Source: Arthrobacter sp. APC 3897 (GTDB lineage: Bacteria; Actinomycetota; Actinomycetes; Actinomycetales; Micrococcaceae). Taken from it: 64,000 bases of DNA. The translations under genes and the position numbers were made by a program. This document shows positions 1-9,238 of the stretch, piece after piece. The notes below the pieces were generated by a model. That model saw only the letters and a list, made by a program, of their open reading frames with translations. It did not search any database and was not told where the DNA came from. The stretch is from the NCBI RefSeq assembly GCF_030407495.1, contig NZ_JASDDG010000020.1, positions 1-64,000 on the forward strand. The letters run 5' to 3'. Positions within the stretch are counted from its first letter, which is position 1. The number at the start of each line of letters is the position of its first letter.

Positions 1-145
1 GCAGCCACCTCCCCCGCTTACGTTCCCTCATGCGGCCCCAGCATTCCTCCTCCACAGACGTCGGTCAATGCTCCGCGGACGCAATCTTTTCCACAAACTC
101 GAACAAACTTTCGAATAGGGATCTTGATACTGAGAATCTTGATCC

Positions 146-1807
146 ATGGAAGACGATCTGGAAAACGGCACCACGGGACCCTCGTCCCGGGCCCCGGAGG
201 ACAAAGCAGGACCCTGGTCAGCCGGGACAGAGGCCCGCTCTTCCCTTTCTGCCCGCGGAACCTTTCCAGCGAGTGCAGCTCTGAGCAATCTGGTCCCCGC
301 CGTGCACCGTATTGTCGGTGATCTTGGCGACGAGATTCCCTTCCTTTCATCATCGGATCTGGTCACTCTGGCGACAGATGTCGAGTCACTTTCACGATTT
401 GTTGACCACCTTCAAATCGTCGCTGCCGCTGCCCTCGAACGCGCACGGATATCATCCGTCGCAGCTGATTCGTGGTCCCTTCCATCAGGGCAAGTCCAGC
501 AGGAGTACAAGAACACGGCAGAGTACCTGCGCCACCGTCTTCGGATCAGCCGGCGTGAAGCGTGGAGGCGCATTCGGCTTGGTTCATCGCTGACCTCCTC
601 AACAAGTTTGTCCGGGGAAACCCTCGAGCCGGAGTTCCCGGTGTTGGCCGAGTCGACGGCGGAGGGCCGGTTAGCCGGTGAAGCTGTACAGGTGATCAGC
701 ATGGCCCTGAAACGCGTGCAGGGCTGTGGTACCCGTGAGGATCGCACCGCCATGGAGACCGCCTTGACGGACGTGGCCGTCAGCCAAGATCTGGACGTGC
801 TCAACGTAGTGGCCCAAGCATGGATCAATCATCTCGATCCCGACGGAACAGAGCCGTCCGAACAGCAAAAAGCCGACCTGCAGGGACTATTTATCCGCCG
901 GAAGTACCGGGGACTGCACCGAATAGACATATTTGCCACCGAAGACCAATTCGAAACCCTGATGACGGCACTGGCACCGGAGGCCAACCCGCGCTTGGAC
1001 GGCACCAAGGCCAATGCGGGTTCCTGCGCGGACCCTGAGCCCACTGAAGGTTCCTGCGCAGACCTTGCGGGCAAGCAGCATGTAGTCCCGCCAGATCCCC
1101 GCAGCTATCCGCAGAAGTGCCTGGACGGACTTGTGAGCTCCTGCCGGATGGCACTGTTATCCGGCCGGCTTCCCGCCAGCGGCGGGTCCAAACCGCAGGT
1201 GCTGGCGGTCATTCCCTACGACCAGCTAAGCGACCGTTTGACAAGCGACGGCGGGGGAAGCCCCAAGACCGCAAAGACAGACCCGACCAGAACCCCGGAA
1301 AACGGGATGCTGGCCTTCGCCGGCCCTGTTCCGGCCCGCCAGATCCGCCGCATCGCCTGCGACGCGGACATCATCCCTGTAATCCTGAGCGGCGAGGGCC
1401 GGGTTCTGGACGTTGGAACGGCGGCCCGCTATTTTCCGCCGCACCTCAGGAAGGCGTTGATTGCCAGAGACCGCGGATGCGCTTTCCCGGGCTGCTCCAC
1501 GCCGGCCCCCTGGTGCGAAGCGCACCACGTCGAATACCACTCTCACGGAGGAACCACGAGCACAGACAACGGTGTCCTGCTCTGCGGATTCCACCATCAC
1601 CTGATCCATCGCGAGAAGTGGCGGATCAGCGTTCGGCGGGGTGCACCATGGTTTATACCGCCAACCTACGTTGATCCTTTCCAGACGCCGCTGAGGAACA
1701 CGTACTTCCATCCGCTGCGTCCCCGTACGGTTCCATTCCCTGAACCGTTTCCATCCCCCGAGCCGTTACCGTCCCGTGAGCCGTTTCGTTCCAGTGAACA
1801 GTCGTGA
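146..1807 (+). CDS. DUF222 / HNH endonuclease family protein
   Basis: The 553-residue product has a long N-terminal helical DUF222-type region and a C-terminal HNH nuclease fold. The HNH part shows C445 and C450 (CAFPGC), then H460-H461 in EAHH, an Asn in DNGVLLC and a final HHHLIH. All metal and catalytic positions of an HNH site are therefore present. This family is highly multicopy in Arthrobacter and relatives, and its role is unproven; mobile-element or DNA-degradation links are only suggested. The C-terminus ends in a Pro/Glu/Ser-rich repeat tail (PFPSPEPLPSREPFRSSEQ). The ATG at 146 is chosen although it lacks a strong ribosome-binding site, so a later start is possible. Confidence 0.85.
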   Translation: MEDDLENGTTGPSSRAPEDKAGPWSAGTEARSSLSARGTFPASAALSNLVPAVHRIVGDLGDEIPFLSSSDLVTLATDVESLSRFVDHLQIVAAAALERARISSVAADSWSLPSGQVQQEYKNTAEYLRHRLRISRREAWRRIRLGSSLTSSTSLSGETLEPEFPVLAESTAEGRLAGEAVQVISMALKRVQGCGTREDRTAMETALTDVAVSQDLDVLNVVAQAWINHLDPDGTEPSEQQKADLQGLFIRRKYRGLHRIDIFATEDQFETLMTALAPEANPRLDGTKANAGSCADPEPTEGSCADLAGKQHVVPPDPRSYPQKCLDGLVSSCRMALLSGRLPASGGSKPQVLAVIPYDQLSDRLTSDGGGSPKTAKTDPTRTPENGMLAFAGPVPARQIRRIACDADIIPVILSGEGRVLDVGTAARYFPPHLRKALIARDRGCAFPGCSTPAPWCEAHHVEYHSHGGTTSTDNGVLLCGFHHHLIHREKWRISVRRGAPWFIPPTYVDPFQTPLRNTYFHPLRPRTVPFPEPFPSPEPLPSREPFRSSEQS

Positions 1808-1915
1808 GAAGTCCTCAGAATTCCAGGGTTGCACTCCTTGGTCCTCATACTCAGCGGGCTTATCATTGATGGTGAACGGGAGACGTCTGGTTTCCCCAGT
1901 GAAAGGAGGTGGTCC

Positions 1916-2173
1916 GTGTCTGTATTTGACGGGCTCAAGGGCAAGGCCGGTGAGCTGAAGGACAAGGCTACCGAGCTTGTGGGCGAAAACGCTGACAAGA
2001 TCAAGGGCGGCATCGATCACGCGGGGAAATTCGTCGACGAGAAAACCGGCGGAAAGTACTCCGACAAGATCGATGGCTTCCAGAACAAGGCCTCGGAAGC
2101 GGTAGACAAGGTCGACCGCAACCAGGGACCCGCCACGGGAACCGAACCCGGACCAACTCCTCCGGCCGTATAA
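1916..2173 (+). CDS. MT0933-like (Rv0909-type) small protein, putative antitoxin family
   Basis: This 85-residue, Lys/Asp/Gly-rich protein starts SVFDGLKGKAGELKDKATE and has the repeated KDK..ELVGENADKIK and DEKTGGKYSDKIDG pattern of the MT0933/Rv0909 family. In mycobacteria that family is annotated as an antitoxin. No partner toxin gene is adjacent here, so a stress-related orphan role is equally possible. The GTG start at 1916 is fixed by an unusually perfect ribosome-binding site (AAAGGAGGT, 1902-1910). The longer reading from 1829 has no such site. A hairpin follows the stop. Confidence 0.8.
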   Translation: MSVFDGLKGKAGELKDKATELVGENADKIKGGIDHAGKFVDEKTGGKYSDKIDGFQNKASEAVDKVDRNQGPATGTEPGPTPPAV

Positions 2174-2474
2174 GTTCAAGAGCACCCGAGAGGTCCCGGT
2201 CCCGCCGCACGGTGGGGTCGGGACCTTCGTGGTTAAACAGCCCGGTTAAACGGCCTGCCTCAACGTGGACGGGTGATCGCCGGACAATTGCGCTCCTTTG
2301 CCTCCTTGTGGGATTGGCGGAAGTGGGAGATATTGATAGCGCCCGGACGAGGTTGGTGGGGACTCGGAGGCACAATGGCGTGTTGCAGAGCTCACCGACA
2401 GCCAGGTTTGGCGACGGACAAACCTCTTATATCGGTGGTATTTGCTCCCTCGAAACGACAAGGACGGATCTCAC
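2174..2474. other. Intergenic region without a gene
   Basis: About 300 bases between the MT0933-like gene and the ring-cleaving dioxygenase. It holds the hairpin at 2191-2226 and a direct repeat of GGTTAAAC (2231-2238 and 2244-2251). The promoter of the dioxygenase must lie in the downstream half, but I cannot identify a convincing -35/-10 pair. Confidence 0.5.
2191..2226 (+). terminator. Putative terminator hairpin after the MT0933-like gene
   Basis: AGGTCCCG (2191-2198) pairs perfectly with CGGGACCT (2219-2226), and the inner bases pair further with mismatches. There is no clear T-run, so this is a plausible rather than certain intrinsic terminator. Confidence 0.5.
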
Positions 2475-3437
2475 ATGACATATCTCGTCGGCTCCCACCA
2501 TGTAACTCTCTCAGTGGGCGGGGCTCAGGAAGACGTGGACTTCCACACCCGGATCCTCGGCATGCGCTTCATTAAGAAGACGGTGCTGTACGACGGATCC
2601 GCCCCCGTCTACCATCTCTACTATTCCAATGCCGAGGGAGATCCTTCTTCGGTCGTGACCACGTTCCCGTGGGCGCAGCACGGCATTTACGGCACCCGCG
2701 GAACCAATCAGGCCCGGGAGGTATTGCTCTCGGTCCCCGCAGATTCCTTGGATTTCTGGACCAGGCGGCTCACCGCTCACGACGTGGAGAATGAACAGGT
2801 GGAGCTCTTCGGGGAACGGCGGGTGACGTTTCGTCATCCGTCCGGAATCGAATACCAGTTGGTAGGCAACGCCGGGGATCCCCGCCGGGGGTTCACCGGC
2901 CACGGTGTAACTCCCGAGGCTGCAATCCACGGTATCCACGGCGTCGGCATTCACGTATATGACGCGGACCGCATGGTCGACTTCGGCAACGAGGCCTTCT
3001 TTGCCAGGGGGCAGATTCTGGAGGAGGGTGAGCGGGCACGATTCCAAGTCGGCAAAGACGACTACGGCAACTGGATCGAACTCACGGGAAACCGAACGGA
3101 TGAGCAGGGCACGTGGCGCTACGGGGCCGGAACCTATCACCACTTCGCCTGGAATCTGGACACGCTGGCCAACCAGGAGCGGGCAAAGTTTGAGATAGAG
3201 GGTGCGGGGTACACCGATATTTCCGAGTTGAAGGACCGCACCTACTTCAAATCCCACTATGTCCGCTCACCCGGCGGGGCCCTGTTCGAGCTCGCAGTCA
3301 CGCACGACGACGGCGGCTGGGACTGCGATGAGTCACCTGAAGAACTGGGGCGCGCCTTCATGCTTCCCCCACAGTTCGAGCATGAACGCGAACACATTAT
3401 GTCCCAGCTCGAGCCAGTCACTACGGACGAGGACTAA
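2475..3437 (+). CDS. VOC-family ring-cleaving dioxygenase (MhqO/PcpA-like)
   Basis: This 320-residue protein is built of two vicinal-oxygen-chelate halves, as in Fe(II) dioxygenases that open hydroquinone-type rings (MhqO, LinE, PcpA). The metal-ligand pattern is visible: His in SHHVTLSV (H8/H9), YHHFAWN (H222/H223) and Glu in LFELAV (E272). The start is the ATG at 2475, just before the conserved TYLVGSHHVTLSV strand; 11 extra upstream codons are open but do not fit the family. A hydrolase follows after 7 bases, the MhqO-MhqD arrangement of quinone-response operons in Firmicutes. The substrate is inferred to be a hydroquinone or quinone-derived compound. No MhqR-like repressor gene is adjacent. 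Confidence 0.85.
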   Translation: MTYLVGSHHVTLSVGGAQEDVDFHTRILGMRFIKKTVLYDGSAPVYHLYYSNAEGDPSSVVTTFPWAQHGIYGTRGTNQAREVLLSVPADSLDFWTRRLTAHDVENEQVELFGERRVTFRHPSGIEYQLVGNAGDPRRGFTGHGVTPEAAIHGIHGVGIHVYDADRMVDFGNEAFFARGQILEEGERARFQVGKDDYGNWIELTGNRTDEQGTWRYGAGTYHHFAWNLDTLANQERAKFEIEGAGYTDISELKDRTYFKSHYVRSPGGALFELAVTHDDGGWDCDESPEELGRAFMLPPQFEHEREHIMSQLEPVTTDED

Positions 3438-3444
3438 GCCAGGG

Positions 3445-4134
3445 GTGAAGACCAATCAGCATCTGTTGCAGAACCCCGTGAACTACGGGGCGCCGATGGA
3501 ACAAGCCCGCCTGATGGTCTACGGGGTCCACGGACGGAGTCAGGCGCCGGAGTTCATGATGGAGGTTGCCGATCGCGTGGACCTTCCCGGTGTGGCGTGG
3601 CTGTTACCGGCTGCCCATGACCAAAGCTGGTATCCGCAGAGCTTCCTTGCGCCCCTCACTGAGAATCAACCGGCATTGGATAATGCCCTGGAGACCGTCA
3701 GGACGCACCTGGACGGTGTGCTGGGACGGCGGGAGGGTCCGCCAGTAGTGGTGTTTGGATTCTCCCAGGGCGCATGCCTGCTGTCCGAGTATCTCTTGCG
3801 GGATCAGCCGGGTCTGGCCGGAGCAGTTCTCCATACCGGTGGGTACCTCGGCCCGTCCGAACGGGATGGGGCCGTTTCCGACCTGGTCACCATGGCCGAT
3901 CTGAGTGTCAGGATGTTTACCGCCCGCAACGATTCCTGGGTCCCGCTGCAGCGCGTGGAAGCCACACGGTCAGCCTTCCGTTCGCTCGGAGCCACGGTGG
4001 AACTGACTGTCTACGATGACCCTGAACACCACGTCAACGATGACTCCGTCGGCGCCCTCCGGCGTTATCTCCGCCAGGTTGCCGGACTGTCTCCAGGTCA
4101 TAATGCGACCGGGGACCAGCCTGCCGGGCACTGA
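3445..4134 (+). CDS. Phospholipase/carboxylesterase-type alpha/beta hydrolase (MhqD-like)
   Basis: A 229-residue alpha/beta hydrolase of the phospholipase/carboxylesterase group. The nucleophile elbow GFSQGA has Ser107; an Asp follows in TARNDSWVP and the His in DDPEHHV, completing a triad. The GTG start at 3445 is preferred over the ATG at 3496, because relatives carry a short segment like NQHLLQNPVNYGAPMEQA before the first beta strand. It lies 7 bases after the ring-cleaving dioxygenase and is almost certainly cotranscribed. It may hydrolyse a ring-fission product or a quinone conjugate; the substrate cannot be read from sequence. It converges on the hydroxyquinol operon with only 43 bases between. 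Confidence 0.8.
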   Translation: MKTNQHLLQNPVNYGAPMEQARLMVYGVHGRSQAPEFMMEVADRVDLPGVAWLLPAAHDQSWYPQSFLAPLTENQPALDNALETVRTHLDGVLGRREGPPVVVFGFSQGACLLSEYLLRDQPGLAGAVLHTGGYLGPSERDGAVSDLVTMADLSVRMFTARNDSWVPLQRVEATRSAFRSLGATVELTVYDDPEHHVNDDSVGALRRYLRQVAGLSPGHNATGDQPAGH

Positions 4135-4177
4135 TCCATATCCGGCAGGACGACTCGGGGCAGGACGAAACGGAGTG

Positions 4178-5149
4178 TCAGACTGAGGCCGGGGCCAGAA
4201 CCACATCGAACCGTGTTCGTGCCCAGCCGGTGGAACCCACATCCCGCCCATCCGGGGTGGGAGTTCCGGCTTCCTGGACTTCAAACGGCTTGATCAGGGA
4301 GTCTTTAACGCCGAACACGGAGTCCCCGATCTGCAGCTGCGGATCACCTTCGACGAAGATGTGGGTGATGAGCGTCCGCAGACCGGGGGCAGTGACCATG
4401 AAGTGCAGATGCGCGGCTCTGACGGGCGAACGGCCCACAGAGTGGAGCATCATGCCCACCGGTCCGTCATGGGGAATGGGATACGGAGTGGGGGTCAGAC
4501 CCCAGAACGCGTACTTCCCCTGATCATCCGCGTATAGGTGCGCCCGCCCGGCTACCCGCCGGTCCGGGTACTGAACATCGTAGAGCCCGTCCTCATCTGC
4601 CTCCCACACCTCAATCCTTGCCCCGGGGACCGAATTACCGTCCGCGTCCCGGACCGTCCCCTCGACCCAGCAGGGCTGGCCGGCGGCAGCCCCGGAAATG
4701 TCGCCGCCCTGGGCAATTTCCGGAGCGTCCTCGACAAAGAACGGCCCAAAAACAGTGGCCTCGGTGGCGTCTTTGTAGGACTCGTTGTTGACGGCGATAA
4801 CCTGCATCGAGGCCCCTAGTACGTCGGACAACAGGACGAATTCCTGGCGTTTATCGTCGGTGATCTGCCCTGCGGCGGTAAGGAAGGCGATGGCGGCGTT
4901 CCACTCCTCCTCTGTCAGCCGCACATCTCGGATGAACCCGTGCAGGTGTTGAACGAGGGACTGCATCAGCTGCTTTAGCCGTTCGCTGCCGCAGTTGTCG
5001 AAGGATGCCACCACACGGTCCACGAGCTCCTGCTCCATCCGCTGCTGTGCTTTTATCTGCTGAGGGTCGTTGGAACTCTGCGGGCCACTCTGCGGGGCAC
5101 TCGTCCGGATAGTGGAGGCTGTGGTCGCACTGGTTTCGTTGCGGGTCAT
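4178..5149 (-). CDS. Hydroxyquinol 1,2-dioxygenase (intradiol)
   Basis: Intradiol ring-cleavage dioxygenase of 323 residues that should convert hydroxyquinol to maleylacetate using non-haem Fe(III). The four iron ligands appear with the family spacing: Y190 (DGLYD), Y223 (TPYPIP), H247 and H249 (AAHLHF). The N-terminal helical dimerisation domain precedes the catalytic domain. The segment [16 protein letters not shown] is typical of hydroxyquinol rather than plain catechol dioxygenases, and the maleylacetate reductase immediately upstream supports this choice. It is the last gene of the minus-strand operon, 12 bases after the reductase. The N-terminal 30 residues are Ser/Thr-rich, so a later start is possible. 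Confidence 0.88.
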   Translation of the reverse strand: MTRNETSATTASTIRTSAPQSGPQSSNDPQQIKAQQRMEQELVDRVVASFDNCGSERLKQLMQSLVQHLHGFIRDVRLTEEEWNAAIAFLTAAGQITDDKRQEFVLLSDVLGASMQVIAVNNESYKDATEATVFGPFFVEDAPEIAQGGDISGAAAGQPCWVEGTVRDADGNSVPGARIEVWEADEDGLYDVQYPDRRVAGRAHLYADDQGKYAFWGLTPTPYPIPHDGPVGMMLHSVGRSPVRAAHLHFMVTAPGLRTLITHIFVEGDPQLQIGDSVFGVKDSLIKPFEVQEAGTPTPDGRDVGSTGWARTRFDVVLAPASV

Positions 5150-5161
5150 GTCCGTATCTCC

Positions 5162-6238
5162 TTACAGGTACGTGAGGTTCAGGGGGTTGGCACCAGTCAG
5201 CGCCCCGGTCAACAGCTCGGTCAGGTTCGCATGGGAGACCGGTCGGGGGTTGCCTGCCGGGATAGCGGGCAAGGCCAGCTCGACAGCCTCCGCGACATCC
5301 TCGAGGGCAAAACCAAAGTCCTTCAACCCCTTCGGTGCGTAGAGTTCCCGCCGGAGAAGCTGGAGCCCCTCGATGGCCGTGCCGGAGCCGAAGGCAGCAG
5401 CAATGCGTGCCTCGGCGTCGGGCGCTGCCTGAGCGTTGAAAGCGAGCACATAGGGAAGGACAACGGCGTGGGTCTGAGCATGCGGCAGATTGAACGCCCC
5501 GCCGAGCACATGGCAGATCTTGTGGTGCATCCCGGATCCAGCAGAGGCGAAGGAAACCGCGGCCAGGTACGCCCCGTAAAGCGTCTGTTCCCGGCCCGTC
5601 AGTGCGGAGGGTTCGGTCCTGATCAGCCTGAGCCCGCCTGCCAGCGCCCTGATACCCTCGGTGGCCAGGGCCGCATTGATGGGATCTGGCCGCGGACCCC
5701 AGAATGAGTCAATGCAGTGGGCCAGAGCGTTCAGTCCGGACGCCACCGACATGTCCAGCGGCAGCGGGAGGGTCAACGCGGCGTCATACAGCACGGTGGC
5801 CGGCAGGACGCGGTCATCCACCCCGGTGGTCTTGCGGCCGGCTTCGGTCAGACCCCAAACGTTGGTGGCCTCGGACCCGGCGTAGGTCGTCGGGACGGCA
5901 ATGATGGGAATCCCAGTGGCCAGGGCAACAGCTTTTGCGAGTCCGGTAGCCGACCCGCCCCCGATACAGATCATCAGATCGATCCCCGCACGGCCGGCCG
6001 CAGCCCGCGCAGCTTCGGCTGTTTCCACCGGCACATGCGTGACGGCGTCGGTATGCCACAGAGCGACGTCAATACCGCCCGCGATGTTCCGGGCCATCTG
6101 CAGGTTTGATTTCGACGTGATGATCATGACTCTCGCAGCACCATGCCGGGCCACCTCAGCGGCAAGGTGCTCCGCCGCCCGGCCGGATCCAAACAGGACC
6201 CGCTGACCGAGGGTCACGTGCTCGAAGGTGAGGCTCAT
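5162..6238 (-). CDS. Maleylacetate reductase
   Basis: This 358-residue iron-containing-alcohol-dehydrogenase-like protein has the usual length for maleylacetate reductases. It reduces maleylacetate to 3-oxoadipate with NAD(P)H. Visible features are the nucleotide-binding IGGGSATGLAKA loop, VPTTYAGSEAT, and the metal-region histidines in ALAHCIDSF and GMHHKICHVLGG. Its start overlaps the hydroxylase stop by four bases (ATGA), and the dioxygenase follows 12 bases later. The order hydroxylase - reductase - dioxygenase matches known resorcinol/hydroxyquinol operons, so the assignment is strong. Confidence 0.9.
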   Translation of the reverse strand: MSLTFEHVTLGQRVLFGSGRAAEHLAAEVARHGAARVMIITSKSNLQMARNIAGGIDVALWHTDAVTHVPVETAEAARAAAGRAGIDLMICIGGGSATGLAKAVALATGIPIIAVPTTYAGSEATNVWGLTEAGRKTTGVDDRVLPATVLYDAALTLPLPLDMSVASGLNALAHCIDSFWGPRPDPINAALATEGIRALAGGLRLIRTEPSALTGREQTLYGAYLAAVSFASAGSGMHHKICHVLGGAFNLPHAQTHAVVLPYVLAFNAQAAPDAEARIAAAFGSGTAIEGLQLLRRELYAPKGLKDFGFALEDVAEAVELALPAIPAGNPRPVSHANLTELLTGALTGANPLNLTYL

Positions 6239-8061
6239 CTCTCGCCGCCGAATTCCGAACCGCCGCTGTGCCCCAAGATGTGAGACACTGCGTCATGCAG
6301 GGCGGCCTCGGGATAATCCGGCAGATGGTGTGCACGCCAGCCCACATGCTTGTCCGGACGTACCAGAACCGCGCCGTCCTCTGCCACTTCGCGCAGGCGT
6401 TCCCAGTCGAAGTACAGGTCGGTGACTTCCCGGCCGGGTCCGATCACCACCGCCTCGACGGCGACGCCGAGCCGGGCCGAGACCTTCCGGGCGGCCTCGA
6501 CCCAGTCTTCGCCGGCGATTCCCGTGAAGAGCGTAAACCGGTCATAGGAGGCGAGGTCATGGGTGGAGAGCTTTCGCTGCCAGTCCCCCACCCATGCGTG
6601 CGGCAACCGGACGCCCGGGTAGGTCGAGGGCTCGTAATAGAGTTCCGGGTCGCGGGCAGGTGCCGGCCGCTCGCGCTCCCCGGTATCCGGCGCGACGGCG
6701 GAGGAACGGTAGAACTGGCCCAACTCCACCCCGTGGGCATTGAACTCGTAATTCTTGATCTCCATGGCCTCACGGATGGCAGCCCGTTTGGCGACGCCGG
6801 CCGGACTGTTTTCCTTGCGTGATTCGATGGCCGCCTGCATCTGAGCCTCGGTTACCACCTCGGTGAGCCCAAGCGCTTCGAACAGCTTGACGAATTCACG
6901 GCCTGATTGGTTGGCGCGCGTCACAATTTGTTTGGCCACCGCCGCACGCTCCGCAGTGTACGTGTCAAGCAGCGCAGGCCCGGCCTGCCCGGTCAGGACG
7001 GCCGCGATTTTCCACGCCAGATTGTACGAGTCCTGAATGGAGGTGTTCGAGCCCAGGCCGTTGCTTGGCGGATGTTTATGAATGGCGTCACCGGCGCAGA
7101 ACACCCTTCCGGACTGCAGCGACGTCGCATACTGCTCGTTGTTGCCCCACAGCGAGATACCGGTAATTTCGGCATCCAGATCCGGCACCCCGATCAGGTT
7201 GCGCACTATCTCCAGGGCATTCTCTGCCGAGACCTCCGGCGTGCCCTGGGTAATGTCGAAACCCCATACGACGAGCCATTCATTCCACGGGCGGACCATC
7301 CGCACCAGACCCGCACCTATGCCGCCAATATTGGAGCCGGGCTGAATCACCCAATAGAGAACCGAGGGCCGGTGTCCCACCAGCTGTGCAAGATCGGCCT
7401 TGAACGTAATATTCATCGAGCCGGCAATATCCATCTGCCCCTGCATCGGAAGGGCGATATCAGCGGCAACCTTCGAGCGAGCGCCGTCGGCTCCGATCAG
7501 GTACTTGGCGCGGATGGTGTACTCATGACCGGTCAAGCGGTTGAGGACGAGGACAGACACTCCGTCCTCGTCCTGGGTGTGGGAGAGGTACTCGGTGGAG
7601 AACTGAGCCTGCGTCCCGCGCATGGTGGCATTGCGGACCAGGATCGGCTCCAGGAAAGTCTGCGGAATGTCGCAGTTCAGCGACGGTGAGGCGAGTTCAT
7701 ACTCTGCATGCCGCGTCGGGTGGTTGCCCCACGTGAGGATCCGGCCAATCTCTTCGCCGGCGATCGACGTGCAGAAGACAGTGTCGCCAATCATATGGTG
7801 GGGCGTGGCATCAGCCAGGATCTGCTCCTCGATCCCCAGGTCCCGGAAGATTTCCATGGTCCGCTGGTTGGTGATGTGGGCCCGGGGTGTGTTCGCGGTC
7901 CAGCGGTACTTGGTGATCATGATGTTCGGGACCCCGAGCGAGGACAGGAACAGGGCGGCAGATGAACCGGCTGGCCCCGAGCCTACGATCAGTACATCGG
8001 TTTCCACTACGTCTCTTTCCGGGGTCCCCGTGGCCGGGACGCCGTCATGGAATATCACCAT
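6235..8061 (-). CDS. FAD-dependent phenol hydroxylase (TfdB / resorcinol hydroxylase-like)
   Basis: A 608-residue class A flavoprotein monooxygenase. The N-terminal FAD site is VLIVGSGPAGSSAAL (about residues 24-38). The DG motif is YLIGADGARSK, and the GD motif is CAGDAIHKHPPSNGLG, followed by a thioredoxin-like C-terminal domain. Overall it resembles 2,4-dichlorophenol hydroxylases, including TPRAHITNQRTMEI. Next to hydroxyquinol dioxygenase and maleylacetate reductase, the natural job is ortho-hydroxylation of resorcinol or another phenol to hydroxyquinol. A chlorophenol or 4-nitrocatechol-type substrate cannot be excluded. The AraC-type gene lies 156 bases upstream on the same strand. Confidence 0.83.
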   Translation of the reverse strand: MVIFHDGVPATGTPERDVVETDVLIVGSGPAGSSAALFLSSLGVPNIMITKYRWTANTPRAHITNQRTMEIFRDLGIEEQILADATPHHMIGDTVFCTSIAGEEIGRILTWGNHPTRHAEYELASPSLNCDIPQTFLEPILVRNATMRGTQAQFSTEYLSHTQDEDGVSVLVLNRLTGHEYTIRAKYLIGADGARSKVAADIALPMQGQMDIAGSMNITFKADLAQLVGHRPSVLYWVIQPGSNIGGIGAGLVRMVRPWNEWLVVWGFDITQGTPEVSAENALEIVRNLIGVPDLDAEITGISLWGNNEQYATSLQSGRVFCAGDAIHKHPPSNGLGSNTSIQDSYNLAWKIAAVLTGQAGPALLDTYTAERAAVAKQIVTRANQSGREFVKLFEALGLTEVVTEAQMQAAIESRKENSPAGVAKRAAIREAMEIKNYEFNAHGVELGQFYRSSAVAPDTGERERPAPARDPELYYEPSTYPGVRLPHAWVGDWQRKLSTHDLASYDRFTLFTGIAGEDWVEAARKVSARLGVAVEAVVIGPGREVTDLYFDWERLREVAEDGAVLVRPDKHVGWRAHHLPDYPEAALHDAVSHILGHSGGSEFGGER

Positions 8062-8217
8062 GGTTACTCCTTGAGCTGCTGGCCGGCTTCGCTGCCGGCG
8101 GGTGTGCCTTCAGCTTGCCCGCACCATGCCTGCGCCTGGGCCGGACCCGGCCGTGACGGCGGAAACCGTCAAGAATTCCCCTTTTGCCCGGCCTAAACCA
8201 GCAGCTGCCGGCAAGTA

Positions 8218-9168
8218 TCAGGCCAGCAGCCCGCGCCGGTGACGCAGGGGAGGCATCCCAAAACAGGCCCGGTAGCTGCGCGAGAACTGGGCATGGGAGC
8301 TGAAACCGCAGCGGGCCGAGATGTCGGCTATGGCAAGGTGCACGGCCTCGGGTGAACTCAGCAGCCGATGTGCTTCCCCGAGGCGTGCAGCGAGGATTGC
8401 CTGCGGTACCGTCCTTCCGGCCGAAGCGAACAGGCGGGAAAGCTGCCGTTCGGAGATCCCGACGGCTGCCGCTATGCCCGTGGCCGAAAGTTCAGGACGC
8501 TGGTAGTTCGTTCGGATGAATTCCTCGGCTGCGCCGAGATGATCCAGGGTGGAACCGCCGACCATGACATCGGTGAACAGGGCGAGAATCTCTTCCTCCA
8601 GGAGCTCCCAGTCCGACGGCCTGCCTGCGAGGGCACCGCCGACCAGCCGGGCCAGAGCCGCGGCCGCCGGATTGGACGTGCCCGAAAATTCAAAGGCCAG
8701 CGGACGGGGCCGGTTACGGGACCTGACCGGGCCGGGAAGGGCCGCCCTGGGAACCTTGACCACCAATTCAGACAAGCCCTGGGCGAAGCCTCGCTCAAAC
8801 GGCAGGTCCGCGTCCACGACGATGCCTTGTCCGGGCGCAACCGTTTCGCAGCCATCCAAGTGGAAAAACTGACCGGTCCCGCGCAGGGCAAAATAGGCAA
8901 CGACGCTGCTGGCCGGAGTCTGCGCAATGTGGAGCGGACGGCGGGCAACCCGGTGGGCCGAACCGGTAACCTGAGCAAGCTGCAGCCGCGGCAGCGCAAG
9001 GGTCAGCTCGGTGGCGCGGAACGGAACTCGGGGATCAGTCCGGGCCGTTAAACCCAGCAGTGCACGGGCGTTGTGTCTCTCCCACTGCAAAACCCGCCGG
9101 GTCTCAGGCCAGGATTCCGTGGTGAACCGGGTGAACCCAGCTGCCCGCGGGGCAGCAGAATGTGTCAT
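8218..9168 (-). CDS. AraC-family transcriptional regulator
   Basis: 316 residues: an N-terminal cupin-like AraC-binding domain of the type also seen in AlkS/FeaR-like regulators, then a C-terminal double helix-turn-helix (about residues 215-310). The first HTH contains ATGIAAAVGISERQLSRLF and the second ISARCGFSSHAQFSRSYRA. It is transcribed toward the phenol hydroxylase and is the obvious candidate activator of the hydroxyquinol operon, with a phenolic compound as inducer (inference). The 8062-8217 gap that it would act on contains a short inverted repeat, GACGG-6-CCGTC (8155-8170). Several operons of this type use TetR or LysR regulators instead. Confidence 0.85.
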   Translation of the reverse strand: MTHSAAPRAAGFTRFTTESWPETRRVLQWERHNARALLGLTARTDPRVPFRATELTLALPRLQLAQVTGSAHRVARRPLHIAQTPASSVVAYFALRGTGQFFHLDGCETVAPGQGIVVDADLPFERGFAQGLSELVVKVPRAALPGPVRSRNRPRPLAFEFSGTSNPAAAALARLVGGALAGRPSDWELLEEEILALFTDVMVGGSTLDHLGAAEEFIRTNYQRPELSATGIAAAVGISERQLSRLFASAGRTVPQAILAARLGEAHRLLSSPEAVHLAIADISARCGFSSHAQFSRSYRACFGMPPLRHRRGLLA

Positions 9169-9238
9169 GGGACACAGTATAAGGACGCCCCGGCCCGCCC
9201 GGACGGGTCCGCCCCGCCGTCACATCAGGGCCAGGCAG

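Noticed and set aside
1916-2173. MT0933-like gene considered as part of a toxin-antitoxin pair
   Set aside because: No gene of toxin type lies next to it on either side, so only the family name suggests this.
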